DNA from: Enchytraeus crypticus
Lineage: Eukaryota > Annelida > Clitellata > Enchytraeida > Enchytraeidae
Length of the DNA stretch: 64,000 nt
Direction: 5' to 3'
NCBI GenBank assembly: GCA_905160935.1
Contig: CAJHZI010000708.1
Span: 124,001 to 188,000 of the forward strand
This document shows positions 49,337 through 60,928 of the stretch, piece after piece. The position numbers and the translations under genes are program-made. The notes under the pieces were generated by a model, which worked only from the letters and a program-made list of their open reading frames with translations, had not been told where the DNA came from and made no database searches. Every line of letters begins with the position of its first letter. Position 1 is the stretch's first letter.

Positions 49337-50855
49337 ATGAAGAAGATCTGGATTAATCTGGTTTGCCTGACCTTGCTCGCTAGTGGACAGGTCACGGAGA
49401 GGTCAAGCACTCAGATCAGAGCCACGCCCATACCTTCCACCTCCACACGTCTACCAGAGCTGTGTGGACTGGATGTGAGGCAAAGGGACAATCACCTCAG
49501 AGCCCTGGACGAAGCCTTCAAGAACCACACAGCCTTCGACCTCGTCATACTCTTCGATCGCTCTTCCAGTATCAGTGGAATGTTCAACAACAGCAAGAGA
49601 TTCCTCACGAAATCTCTCCTACCATTTCTCTTCCAGTACGATCAGTTCTACAGAGATCTAGGAGATACTAGGATTCTCTTCCAGACGTTCGGTGGAGCGA
49701 GTGTCGTGGAGTTCTCCACAGTGAGGGACAGCGAGACTTACTTTAGATACTGTAACCTAACAGCCAAGATAGACGGTATCGATTACATGATAGGTGAGCA
49801 TGAAAAAACTGACTTGGATAAACCATTGGAGAAAGTGAAGCAGATATTTGGAAACGTGGGCAATGGTGGAGTCAGACCAGCAGAGACAACGTCTAGGGTT
49901 TTGTAAGTAACGATCTATTCTTACAACTTTCGACTCTTGCGACTCTTTGTTTAACTTTGTTTTCTTATAAGTAATTTTATATTATTTATGTTTGGTATAA
50001 ATTTCATTTAAAGACATGTGTTTATATAACTAAGATCACAAACTCGAGGTAGAACGAAGTTGTGACCTCTTTGTCCGAGGTTTAGTTGGAGGCACAAGTG
50101 TGTGTAAGATATGACGTTTGTTTTCAGTGATAGATGCTAACAAGTTCTTTTCTGAGCGTTCTTGAATGCTAAGAACATTAGGCCCTTCGTTCTCACAATA
50201 TTGGATTTTTTAGCCTTTCTGACGACAGCCCTAATCTATTAATTTGTGCATTGTGCACATAATCCCACCTAGCACAACATATAATAATTTTGCAAAAGTA
50301 TAGACTTAAATACAAGACTGAAAGAATTTCGTTTATTTTTGCTAATTTTAGTTTTGCTTTAGTTCTTTCATTCTAATTCTTTATAGCTACATAATGGACA
50401 TCTTGAATTGCTTTTAGATAATATTAACTGTTATTGTATTCCATGTGCTGTGCACAGTGATTCGCATCCTAGACATCATTATCAAATCTATTAACCTTTA
50501 GATCTGCCTAATTACAAATTAAAATTAAAAACTAACTCAGAGTACAATTGGACATTTCTTCAGGTGGATTTTATCGGACGCTCGGGACATGGCAGCTCTT
50601 CTTCCAGCCATCAACCGCTCCATCCAACTGCTCAAGGACAGCTTCCACTTCCGGATCTTCACTGTGGCTGTCTACACAAAGTCTCCAGTAGATTTCCCTC
50701 AGTACCTCGTCATGGAGGACGAGGTTACCCTCAGGGGCTGGGCCTCAACAGCGGCTCACTACGCCTGCCTCGAGAACTGGCAATACTTCCTCGGAATGGA
50801 AGATGAGATAGGTAAGTCTAGTCATTTTCATCATCATCATCATCATCATCATCAG

Positions 50856-50886
<31 letters not shown>

Positions 50887-51746
50887 GTCGTCGTCGCCGA
50901 GTGTGTGATCTATGTGTTTATCTAGATAAGGGGTGTGTATCTATGTGTTTATCTAGATACGGCAGTGTGTATCTATGTGTTTATCTCGATAAGGCAGTGT
51001 GTATCTATGTGTTTATCTAGATAAGGCAGTGTGTATCTATGTGTTTATCTAGATACGGCAGTGTGTATCTATGTGTTTATCTAGATAAGGCAGTGTGTAT
51101 CTATGTGTTTATCTAGATACGGCAGTGTGTATCTATGTGTTTATCTAGATAAGGCAGTGTGTATCTATGTGTTTATCTAGATAAGGGGTGTGTATCTATG
51201 TGTTTATCTAGATAAGGCAGGGTGTATCTATGTGTTTATCTAGATACGGCAGTGTGTATCTATGTGTTTATCTAGATAAGGCAGTGTGTATCTATGTGTT
51301 TATCTAGATAAGGGAGAGCGTATCTATGTGTTTATCTAGATAAGGCAGTGTGTAGGGAGAAGGCAGCAGCATCAGGCAGCACTAACTGGCTGCTCGTAGG
51401 TCTGCTCGTGGGCGGGGCTCTTCTGCTTGTTCTCCTCGCTCTACTCATCGCCGCTCTTGTCGCCCGGCGCCGCCGCCGTCGTCGTCGTCCCCGTCCTATA
51501 CCACCGCCCCGTCACATCCCACCGCACGGGGACCCGAGTGACGGAGACTATGTGAACAGAGACGAGGTGCGGGGCTGGACCACCGGGCGGCGACAAGACG
51601 TGGAGCACTCGTACACGACGATGTTGAACTCGATGACGACTGAGGAAGAGCAATCAACAAGCTCAACACTGGGTCTCTATCTGTCTGTCAGAGAATCGTC
51701 CAGTACCAGAGTATACCTTCTAGCTTATTGTTTTATCTTATTATAG
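49337..51746 (+). CDS. Single-pass vWA receptor-like protein, 3 exons
   Basis: Predicted type I membrane protein of 397 codons, paralogue of 38864-44227. Exons 49337-49902, 50564-50811 and 51367-51746 join in phases 2 and 1; an alternative exon 3 start at 51349 would add six codons. Seen: signal peptide (1-18), one vWA domain with LVILFDRSSSI (D74, S76, S78 of the metal site), FQTFGG, the exon-2 half WILSDARDM, FRIFTVAVY and HYACLENWQYF, a 25-residue membrane span (279-304), an eight-Arg stop-transfer, and PRPIPPPR fitting both SH3-ligand classes. The tail has DYVNRD (Y-x-N, Grb2-type), SYTTM (Y-x-x-M) and LYLSV near the end. These tyrosine motifs are predictions only. Followed 406 bases later by a small secreted-family gene on the same strand. 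Ligand and role unknown. Confidence 0.85.
50829..50895 (+). repeat. CAT/CGT trinucleotide repeat just after exon 2
   Basis: (cat)n with cgtcgtcgtcg, starting about 17 bases into intron 2 of the vWA gene at 49337. It keeps the exon 2 frame open into the intron as poly-His. Confidence 0.92.
50905..51352 (+). repeat. 32-bp minisatellite filling intron 2 up to exon 3
   Basis: About 14 copies of ggcagtgtgtatctatgtgt + ttatctagataa. Measured spacing is 32 bases (50961, 50993, 51025). Each unit holds a possible acceptor, aaggcag followed by TGTG. The array stops within 15 bases of exon 3. Confidence 0.93.
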
Positions 51747-51804
51747 TTAACTTAATGTTGTCTACGCATGCTTTCAAATGATTATTTCATTTGTAAAACT
51801 GATG

Positions 51805-51932
51805 AAGCTAAGGTTAACGTCAGTTTCCGCACTCGAAAGCGATGTCAGTGACGGGTGAGCCCAGGATTTGAACCCCGCTCATACTGATGCGCGGTCGAGT
51901 ATCTTACCGACATAGCCACTGGCTCCTGACTG
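51805..51932 (-). repeat. SINE-A copy between paired genes
   Basis: gaagctaaggttaacgtcag through agccactggctcctg, in the 3' flank of the vWA gene at 49337. Confidence 0.83.
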
Positions 51933-52151
51933 TAGATGAAGTATAGATACCATAATAAAGTCATTCTAGATGAAGTGTGGATATTTTAATAAAAGACTTT
52001 ATTAATTTATAGTCGTACTAGATTTATCAAAAAAAAATCTATTAACATTAAAATTATTTGTCTTGCCAACAATTGTTAGTCATATTGGCTACTATATGAT
52101 GTTTTGATTTATCTTTCTAGCAAGAAATACACACGAAGGTATAACTTACTC

Positions 52152-53461
52152 ATGATATGTGCTCTGTTGTTGCTGCTGCTTCAGTCCTTCCAGTGTTATG
52201 AAGAAATAGACGACAGTCTCCACCCACGTGATGACGTCTACAAGGTATCTGGACTCTACAGGGAATGGTTTGAGAGGAAGAGGAATCAGGAGGGACTTCT
52301 CCACCTGGGATTCTACAGCGTCCCTCAAACAAGGACCAGCAGGAGTCTGTTCAGAGCGTCCACCCCGGAGTTTAGTCCATTGGACCTGGAACTCTATGAC
52401 CTCTCACAGCTCATCCAGTCTTTCTCCAGCACAGTAGCCTGCCTCAGTTACAGCTTTATACACAGGTTAGAGCTCTAGCATCATTGCTCGCTGAGCTTTG
52501 ACAGATATTAGGCACAAATTCTTGCGGAATTTTCTATTTCGCTCGTTTAAAAGCAAATCATAGACTATAAATTAGTTTTTACTGTAAAGATATTTTATAA
52601 GAATATCTAATGTAAAGTCTCCAGTAGAATATTACAAAATGTTCGGTTGATCTCGTACAGTTCCCTATAAGAATAGTCCATATCTGTGTAAGTAGTAGTA
52701 GTAAAAATCTGGTAGAGCTAAAGTTTACGTCAGTTTCCTCACTCGATAGCGATGTCAGTGACATGCGAGCCCAGGATTTGAACTCCGCACATACTGATCC
52801 GCGATCGAGTATCTTACCGACATCGCCACTGGCTCCAGCCAGTGATGTCAAGACATCACCTATAGTGACTTTATTATGATATTCAAGTCCTCAACGATCT
52901 CTCGATTTATTGAACAACTTTATTGATTCAGACTGACGATTCATAAGCTTCCTGATTAAGTGAACTATCGATTAATTGACTGATTGATAAAATGAGTAAT
53001 TGAAGAAGACTCCTGTTTTATATCATCTATTGAACTATCGATTAATTGACTGATTGATAAAATGAGTAATTGAAGAAGACTCTTGTTTTATATCATCTAT
53101 TGAACTATCGATTAATTGACTGATAGATAGAATGAGTAATTGAAGAAGACTCTTGTTTTATATCATCTATTGAACTATCGATTAATTGACTGATTGATAG
53201 AATGAGTAATTGAAAAAGACTCATGTTTTATATCCTCGCAGTAGAAGCCCCGCCCTCATTCGTCTCTCAGGCCACACCTACACTGTGCAGACCAATGAGG
53301 ACACAGCCTGGCTGGGCGGGGCTTGTCGAGACCACGCCTCCTCCCTGCTGCTCAGAGCCTATCAGAGAGAAAGCTACCTACTCGTGGGCGTGGCTAGAGA
53401 GGAGAGGAAGGCGGAGCTAGAGACAGCACTGGAGGAGATTAGATATTTCGCGCTCAGTTGA
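52152..53461 (+). CDS. Small putative secreted protein, new family, 2 exons
   Basis: 177 codons from ATG 52152. Exons 52152-52465 and 53242-53461 join in phase 2. The N-terminus MICALLLLLLQSFQC looks like a short signal peptide; an open frame without ATG runs further upstream, so an extra 5' exon is possible. Seen: GLLHLGFYSVPQTRTSR, FSPLDLELYDLSQLI, then in exon 2 SGHTYT, DTAWLGGACRDHASSLLLRA and YLLVGVAREERKAELE, ending in a charged helix. No membrane span or known domain recognised. A close paralogue lies at 61639-62700. Both are placed directly downstream of a single-vWA membrane protein gene, which suggests duplication as a two-gene unit and perhaps a shared function. I do not know the function. 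Confidence 0.72.
52708..52847 (-). repeat. SINE-A copy in the small secreted gene's intron
   Basis: ggtagagctaaagtttacgt through ccactggctccagcc. Confidence 0.83.
52962..53241 (+). repeat. 70-bp minisatellite ending exactly at exon 2
   Basis: Four units start at 52962, 53032, 53102 and 53172, each 70 bases. The fourth ends at 53241, the last intron base, so the exon 2 start at 53242 coincides with the unit boundary. The earlier units have tatcatctattg where the last has tatcctcgcag. Confidence 0.95.
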
Positions 53462-53484
53462 GAGACTGTTGAAAGATTTTAAAC

Positions 53485-53730
53485 TTCATCATCATCATCG
53501 TCATCATCATCATCACTATCATCACCATCATTATCATCATCATTATCATCATCATCTTCTTCTTCCCTTAAATCCCAGTTTAACTAGGGTCGGGATACGA
53601 ATAAACCATCTCCATTCTTCTCTGTCCCATACCATATCATCAGTCAATCCCCTATTTTTCATGCCCTTCTTAATTACCGCATCTCACGTCAGATGTGGTC
53701 TACCTCTCCCTAGCTTAACAGTGATGAGGT
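53485..53730 (+). repeat. (CAT)n tract and dispersed repeat E
   Basis: catcatcat run to 53555, then cttcccttaaatcccagttt, aactagggtcgggatacg and tctctgtcccataccatatc. Matches fragments at 2800-2850, 20040-20100 and, inverted, 30230-30310. Confidence 0.75.
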
Positions 53731-54050
53731 GTTAACCTTATAACTGTTAGTTCTTGAGAGAATGTTTAGAGATGTTAAACTTATAACTGTTAGTTCTTGA
53801 GAGACTGTTTAGATGTGCTAGACTTATAACTGTTAGTTCTTGAGAGACTGTTTAGATGTGCTAAACTTATAACTGTTAATTCTTGAGAGACTGTTTAGAT
53901 GTGCTAAACTTATAACTGTTAGTTCTTGAGAGAATGTTTAGAGATGTTAAACTTATAACTGTTAGTTCTTGAAATATTGTTTAGAGATGTTAAACTTATA
54001 ACTGTTAGTTCTTGAGAGACAGTTTTGATATGTTAAATTTATAACTGTTA
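53725..54050 (+). repeat. About 56-bp minisatellite in the 3' flank
   Basis: About six copies of ataactgttagttcttgaga + gactgtttagatgtgctaaactt and variants, shortly after the small gene's stop. Confidence 0.9.
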
Positions 54051-54054
54051 ATTC

Positions 54055-54345
54055 TCTCTTCTCATAACTCATCATTAAGCGGATCGTATTAGCTAGTCAA
54101 GAATCAGTTGTGGAGGGTATCACAAACAATTGATGCACTATTAATTAGTTAACTATTAAATACAGTCCAATTGACTGGAATTCATTGCAATTGCACAGAT
54201 ATTGACTAGCATTGCTGACTATCAATTAGCTATTTAACTATTATAATTAATTATTATAAGCTAATTAACTATTATAATTAACTATTTACTGTAAGATAGT
54301 TAAAAATTCTGCATCATAGTAATTAACTGTCGTATCCAAATGGCA
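54055..54345. other. AT-rich spacer with TTAATTA-type short repeats
   Basis: 54110-54320 is rich in attaactatt/taattaa phrases; no gene. Confidence 0.5.
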
Positions 54346-54364
54346 ATCTCTTTCATCCTCCTAC

Positions 54365-54650
54365 AGTATATATCCCCGTGTTGGCCCCGGGTGTGGTTGG
54401 ACTGGTGCAAAAATAGGGCAGCAAACAAGCTTCCGCGTGTACGTAAGAGGCGCCTAAGGCAGGAGCTGAGTCAATGGACCCACCTCACCATGAAATTTTC
54501 CCACCAGGATTCAGTGACAATTAATCCCATTAGAGAACCGTGGAAGGCAACGGGAAACCACTTCAGAGGCACTATTATTCCCAACTTCCCAAGCCTTAGG
54601 TTACATTATGGTGTGGATAAGGCACAGCCATTTGTGAAGGGATTAACTCG
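54365..54650 (-). repeat. Dispersed repeat D, inverted copy
   Basis: ccccgtgttggccccgggtg, gcgcctaaggcaggagctga, ggcaacgggaaaccacttca match 18908-19280 inverted. The open frame here is a by-product. Confidence 0.75.
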
Positions 54651-54654
54651 ATTA

Positions 54655-55500
54655 TTGGGCAGCTATAATACACTCACAGCACACAAAAATTATCAAATGT
54701 GCAACAAACAAATAAAATAGGAAAACAGAAAAGTAGCCCGCATTTTAAAAACTCAATAAGCACATAAATATGAGAATTATTTAACGACATATGCTCAGCT
54801 ATATTTGACAATTGCTCCCATATGAACCTAAGCTGATCTGTTTCTTTCACAATTTCACGAAAATGAGGTTTATGATTTTCACTGATCGGTATTTTGTGTA
54901 CATCCGGTAATCCCATAAAGTATATCCTGTTTACCTTAACATGTTGAGAGATGACTTTATTTAAAACTTCACAGAATTTATATGAAATCAATTAAATGTA
55001 CATGTACGAAAATTTATTATGTATGCTCAAACAAGCATTCTATTACTATATAGCTTCGTATAGAGTCATAACGAGGCATTTAATAAAAGATTGCAAAAGC
55101 AGTTCATAGCTTCAAAAACACATCAAGTGTCAAAGTGGGTTGATAAATTTCTTAAATTTTCAATTGAGGGTTTCTGTGCGTGTGTGTGATGTGCTTGAAT
55201 TTCTTTGTACATAACTTTATTGTATTCTGAGCGTTAAATCTCTTTGAAGCATTCAACATGGTCACTAACATCCCGGCTCTCCATCTCCTGATATCCTGAT
55301 TCCACCACAGAAATTCTTGGTGAAACCATCCACCATGTTCATCAATTAGTCCATCACGCCAAGGTCGCTGGAAAAAATTTCAATGTGAATCTAGGGGGTG
55401 AGTTTTTCCTTTACATGCAGTTTAGCGCGTATGATATCTCAGTACTGAGTAAAGTATAATTATAGTTAGAGTCAATTTTTATGTATATAAATAACGATAG
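54655..55500. other. No gene seen
   Basis: AT-rich spacer. A minus-strand open frame at 54991-54674 has no recognised domain and partly overlaps repeat D. Confidence 0.5.
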
Positions 55501-55507
55501 TTTGAAA

Positions 55508-55600
55508 TAATAATAACAATAATAATAATAATAATAATAATAATATTTAACGTCCGTTTACCAGGGATGATGTCAGGGACGTCCCCAACAGTATAATGAA
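55508..55600 (+). repeat. SINE-C copy
   Basis: aataataataat, atttaacgtccgtttaccag, gatgatgtcagggacgtccc. Confidence 0.7.
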
Positions 55601-55774
55601 GAACGACTCACTTAGCTAATCTGGCAATGCTCTGATTCAGATGATGGCCTGCTTTAGATGTCGAGACTTAGGCCAATATATCAATTGTAACGGCTAAATT
55701 CGAGCTTCGATAGTCACGCTCAATAGAGTAATGCTAAAGTAAAGTAAACACGCATTATAACGAAATGATCAACT

Positions 55775-55985
55775 ACGCTGATATATATCACTTTTAATAC
55801 CACATGCTTAAACAATTAGGCAATTTGGACTATTTTCCATTCAACCAGTACAGTGAATGTCCGAGATTTTACTGCCAGATCAGTGCGGCTAGGATTCGAA
55901 CCCACGAGGGTTCAATTCGCCTCAGGATCTGCCATTTAAAACTTACCATTACGCTATTAAGACATTCCAAGATGCAAAATGATAA
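55775..55985 (-). repeat. SINE-B copy 3
   Basis: Inverted relative of 14945: gctaggattcgaacccacga (antisense B box), with tail atatatcacttttaatacca matching the 3' tail of copy 1. Confidence 0.8.
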
Positions 55986-55999
55986 AAGCAGGAAGTTTT

Positions 56000-56670
56000 T
56001 CTTTACACGAAAAAATACACAAACCCGGCAGCCAATGTTTCTATTATGCGACAGCTTCGACTAGAAGTAGCAATAGGTCGTATACCGTACTTGAGCAGTT
56101 AGGCCTTTGACGGTGCAGATAAACTAGGAATATTTCAGTACAAAGAATGCATTAAGCGCTGGGCCTATGCATTCACTGTTGGTTGCAACTCAAGTTTAAT
56201 CTACGTAGCTTTACTTCTCTGGTCATATACCCAGCGATGTGCTAGAGATTCATAGCTCGCGGTAAAGTTATTTCGTCATTGTTCAGGTTATGAAACAAAG
56301 TTATCAATTACTAAATTAATTAATAGTTCATTTAAATGCTAAGGTTGTCTTATTTCAACATTAACTGACAGTTACTGCTAACATAGTGTGTCTAGGAATT
56401 GACACAGCGATATAGAAATCTGAAAAACATAATTACTCAATCCTAACACCCTACCACAAGCTATGTTCTCCTACATAGAGGCATCATCTAGGAGTAGAGA
56501 TTTTTCTTCTACACATTTAGGAGTGAAAATTATTGTCTCTAATATCTGTCCTAACTTTTGCGGAGACAACTGATCGAAGAGTAATCAGGTTTGATATTCA
56601 TATTCCAATTCAGTGTGTACTTCTTGACCTCGTAATAAGAGCATGATACACAAGGAGATATTAACAGCAA
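56000..56670. other. No gene seen
   Basis: Spacer with no open frame or repeat that I can support. Confidence 0.5.
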
Positions 56671-56674
56671 TAAA

Positions 56675-56815
56675 AGCTAACAAAGCTAATGTTAATGTCA
56701 GCTTCATCACTCGAAAACGATGTCAGTGACCGGCAAGCCCAGTATTTGAACACCGCATATACTGATCCTCGGTCGCGTATCTGACGGACATCGCCATGGG
56801 CTCTAGCCAGTGTCG
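56675..56815 (-). repeat. SINE-A copy
   Basis: acaaagctaatgttaatgtc through tcgccatgggctctagcc; more diverged than its neighbours. Confidence 0.78.
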
Positions 56816-57578
56816 GTAGCATTAACAGTATGCCTCACAGCCTCTTAATGTAAACTTTAGACTGGGGATAAAATGGTCGCTATGAATCTTTGTTATGTCA
56901 TCTTGGTTTCTTGCTTAGTCGCCTCCTACTGCAAGTTAAGTTAACGGTTGATCTATATCGCCTAGGATCCAGACACCACAGGAGCAATTTATTGATATAG
57001 TATACAGAATTATTGAGAACTGACAATATCATTATTATTGATGTTTAATTGTTATGCGAAATAAATAGAGAACAGTTCGTTTAAACATGATTAAATACAC
57101 TTATATAAACGTAAATAAATAAACATACTTGCTTAGCTTTAAAGACGTACAATATTTTGTTACTAGATTGAGGGCCCAGTGAAAAAGAAAACTATATAAT
57201 CTGTTCAGAACTGCTCAGATATGGATATGATTGTACAGAGCAAAAAATAAAATCTTTATTTTAAACGATTCGCCGACTACTTAAATGATCACATTGACCC
57301 ATACATAATATAATGTTAGGATCTTAATTTTAATGAAGAAATGTTTCAACAGCCTAACCTGTTCACCGGAACTAGAACTAAATTCAGTCGCCTAGCAAAG
57401 GATTAACGGAATATTAACTAAATTGAATTGCTGTAATGTATGATACATCTGTAGGGTTTTGCAATCCCATGGACCAATACGTGTGCAAACATTTCGACTT
57501 CAACAAGTCCTAAGTACTAGTGTGTGGGAGTATGTCAGAGCTAGCTAAACCATCACGAATCTTTCGCAAGTTATAACG

Positions 57579-60196
57579 ATGAAAATCACTATGAAACTCA
57601 TGTGGATCAGTTCTCTAATTAGCCTGTGTGTACTGATGGCTAGCTACAGACACGGATCCGCTCAGCTGATTACTGACACCTCCCCCTCATCTATCTCATC
57701 GTACATCACAACACCGACACCAGAGCCCTGCGTCCAGGACTTCAACGAGTCCACCAGACTGGAGCACCTGGAGGCTCTGGATGATGGGTTTAAGGACAGG
57801 GACGCCCTGGATCTCGTTATTCTCTTTGATAGGTCCGCAAGTCTTAGAGACTTGTTCAATATCTCAAAGGATTTCTTGACTAAGAATCTCCTTCCGTTTC
57901 TCTTCCAGTACAGCTACAAGGATCTTTACAGATCTCCGGGAAAAACTCGAGTGCAGTTCCAGACATTTGGATCTAAGAGCATTACGGATTTTTCGAATAT
58001 TGCACATGAGAAATTGTATATTTCGTACTGTAACCTTATATCTAGGATTGAGGCAATGGAATACAACATTAGTGATAGTGAGCCAACAATGTTGAACGAG
58101 GCATTGGACAAAGTTATCTCGACGTACTCCAATGGAGGAGTGAGAGTTTCTCCACCTACATCAAGAGTTATGTAAGTCTTCTTCTTCTAGTGCACTGCCT
58201 AACGGCAGGTCCATTGCATGTAACCCTTCCAACCAATTCTATCCTCATCTTTACTTTTCATATATATACATATATATATATGAATTTGTTATCAAAGCAC
58301 CCAACATCCCCTGTCTTGGTCCTCCTCAAACTCTTTCCCTTACACTCTTCCTTCTATTGCAACCTTTAGCAAACCATCCTCCTTATATTATGTCCTCAAA
58401 ATTATCTCACAGCGTCAGTAATTTCTATTTGGTCTATATCAAGTCTGCAGCCACCAATGTTATATTAAATTATCAGGCAGGTATATCAAGATAAATCTTT
58501 TTCAGAATTCTGACCTCATCGAAGAATATATTGAACTACCGCTAGACTAAGCTCTGAATATACATTTATAGACCTATCATTAGACCTAAATTATGACTAA
58601 ATAGGCCTACAGCTAGGACTAAACTATGAATATATAGGCCTACCTTTAGGCCTACCTATAGCAATAAAAATTTATAATTTTGACACACGACACAAAAGAA
58701 GACTGAGCAGTCGGTGTTGCTTGAGCAATGAGCCAGTGGCTATTAAATTAAAATCAGCTGTAGTGAAGATCTCACCCAGCATTGGAATGACAAAGGTTTG
58801 AGTTGAAATCTAAACAAGTTAGATTTAAAATTTGACAATTTTCACCATTGCGTATTAGTAAACATAAGCTGAATATAACATACTGTACTACAATAGTGTT
58901 TAATTGTTTAATGGTAGGTCATAAAATTACTATGTTATGTTATGTTACTACATGGCTAGAAGCTTTAAATGAAGCCTGATCTAGCAGAATAACTAGATCA
59001 CTCCTATAAGGTCTACCATTATTTATTTATTTATTTATTTATTACTTAATATTTATTTATTTATTTATTTATGAGATCTATTACTATTATTATTATCATG
59101 GAGGTCTGTTTGTCTATTAGATGGATCTTAACAGATGCCCGTGACATGGAACATCAGATCGACACTGTTTATTCCCAAACCACGCGACTCAAACAAGAGT
59201 TTACTTTCACAGTCTATACTGTGGCAATGTATTACACCAAGGACAAAAAGTGGTTTGACGTCCATGACGAGGAAAACCTCAGGAATTGGGCAACCACCAA
59301 GGACCATTTTGCCTGTCTTCAGAACTGGCAGCATTACCTGTTGATTAACGCTAGTGATCCAGGTGAGTAAATCTCTAGGCATATAGTGTTCTAGTCTATG
59401 ATGCTTAAATATGGTCCACTGTTATGTTAAAAACTATTTAGATATGGTCCACTGTCTAAATATGTTCTACTGTTTGGACATGGTATACTGCTTCAATATG
59501 GTAACAACAAGAACGCGAATGTTGTTAACGTGTGAGTAGCTATGCTATAGAGCTGTGTGTAGCTATGACTCTATGCTAATATGTAGCTATGACTATATGC
59601 TAATATGTGTGTAGCTATGACTATGCTACTATGTGTGTAGCTATGACTCTATGCTACTATGTAGCAATGACTCTATGCTAATATGTGAGTAGCTATGACT
59701 CTATGCTAATATGTAGCTATGACTCTATGCTAATATGTGAGTAGCTATGACTCTATGCTAATATGTAGGTACATTAGAGAACATAGCTGATGAGGTGAGA
59801 GCTGTTTGTAGCTATGATTCAGCAGCACAAGGCAGCACTAACTGGCTGCTCGTAGGTCTACTCGTGGGCGGGGCTCTGCTGCTTGCTCTACTCGCTCTAC
59901 TCATCGCCGCTCTTGTCGCCAGGCGCCGCCGCCGTCGTCGTCGTCCCCGTCCTATACCACCGCCCAGGTTTAAGCGAGTGGGCGCTGGAGATGTGGATGA
60001 TATGGATTACGAGAATCCTGACGGTGAAGTGGGGGGTAGGGTAGTTGAAGGTGAGGGAGGGGAGGATGGATCAGAGGGGTCAACACAAGCGTTGTACTTA
60101 GAAATCAACAAGAGCTCTGCACCAGGGGTAAGTGAATCAATCAATAAAAGCTTTACACCAGGGGTTAGTGAAACAATCAATAAAAGTTATAAGTAG
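57579..60196 (+). CDS. Single-pass vWA receptor-like protein, 3 exons
   Basis: Predicted type I membrane protein of 402 codons, closest to 49337-51746. Exons 57579-58171, 59121-59362 and 59823-60196 join in phases 2 and 1. Seen: signal peptide (about 1-28), vWA domain with LVILFDRSASL (D84, S86, S88), FLTKNLLPFLFQY, FQTFGS, then WILTDARDM, FTFTVYTVAMY and HFACLQNWQHY; membrane span, poly-Arg and PRPIPPPR almost identical to the paralogue. The tail carries MDYENPD (Y-x-N) and LYLEI (Y-x-x-I), then an added C-terminus made of 12-codon repeats, APGVSESINKSF and TPGVSETINKSY. The coding AAT-AAA in each INK repeat is also a polyadenylation hexamer. About 1.4 kb downstream lies the second small-family gene. 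Function unknown. Confidence 0.85.
58183..58400 (-). mobile_element. Diverged LINE 3' fragment in intron 1
   Basis: cttcttctagtgcactgcct and gcaggtccattgcatgtaac, starting about 10 bases after the exon 1 donor; weaker match than the other copies. Confidence 0.55.
59020..59075 (+). repeat. (TTTA)n microsatellite before exon 2
   Basis: atttatttatttattt runs ending about 45 bases before the exon 2 acceptor at 59121. Confidence 0.93.
59545..59815 (+). repeat. GTAGCTATGACTCTATGCTAATAT minisatellite before exon 3
   Basis: About nine copies of a 20-28 bp unit, tagctatgactctatgctaa + tatgtg(ag). The last degenerate copy, tagctatgattcag, supplies the exon 3 acceptor. Confidence 0.92.
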
Positions 60197-60574
60197 AAGA
60201 GAATTGCCGATGCTGGAGACTGAGTTGACCTTTGAACTTTGTTCTACTTATTGTCCTCACTTTTTTGTTTACATCATCACTCTGTTGTTAGCACTTCTTT
60301 GTCAGCACTTTTTTGTTTACTTCAGCATATATCTCTGTCTGTATGTGCTAGTATGGCTGTATGTGCCTATCTGTATCCATTTTTTGTACGCTAGTATGTC
60401 TCTCAGTCTCTCTGTATGTATGTGACACTCTCTGTATGTTTTTTTCATATTGCGCACTGTGCTTAGCGACTGTGTGATTAGTACTCTCAACTTCTAACAG
60501 GGGTTGTCCAGCTTCCGTAGCGGGGCTACTGGAGATTGTGGCATCATTCCGTTAGTGAATCAATCAGTTAAAGG

Positions 60575-60790
60575 TGTTCTCTAGGGGGTTAATGGATCAA
60601 TCAATATGAGCTATACTCCAGGGGTTGGCTAATCAATCAATAAAAGCTCTACCCCAGGGGATAGTGAAACAATCAATAAAAGTTATAAGTAGAAGTGAAT
60701 TGCCAATTCTGGAGATTGAGTTGACCTTTGAACTTTGTCCTACTTATTGTAATCACTTTTTTGTTTACATCATCACTTTGTTTTGATGTA
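60575..60790 (+). repeat. Duplicate of the receptor's tail and 3' UTR
   Basis: Repeats 60125-60290 about 500 bases downstream: gtgaaacaatcaataaaagt, tataagtagaag, gagttgacctttgaactttg, cacttttttgtttacatcat. The coding repeat is copied too but is out of the gene. Confidence 0.88.
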
Positions 60791-60928
60791 CGTCTCACAT
60801 TCAAATGGAAAAAATAAATTAATAGATTGCCTAATGAATCTACATGCCGCGATAAAAATTAATTAATTAACTTTTAATTGATCTAAATTATTGTTCATTT
60901 GTTTTGATACTGCCTTTAGTAATAATAA

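Noticed and set aside
50905..51352. Regularly spaced repeats resembling a CRISPR array
   Set aside because: Units are contiguous without unique spacers, in an animal intron; a minisatellite.
52146..52332. Minus-strand open frames
   Set aside because: Antisense shadows of exon 1 of the small secreted gene.
49337..53461. vWA gene and following small gene as one transcript unit encoding one protein
   Set aside because: The vWA gene has its own stop at 51746, and exon phases (phase 1 out of vWA exon 2 versus phase 2 needed at the small gene) do not fit direct joining.
54340..54720. Open frame of 126 codons on plus strand
   Set aside because: Lies in an inverted copy of dispersed repeat D.
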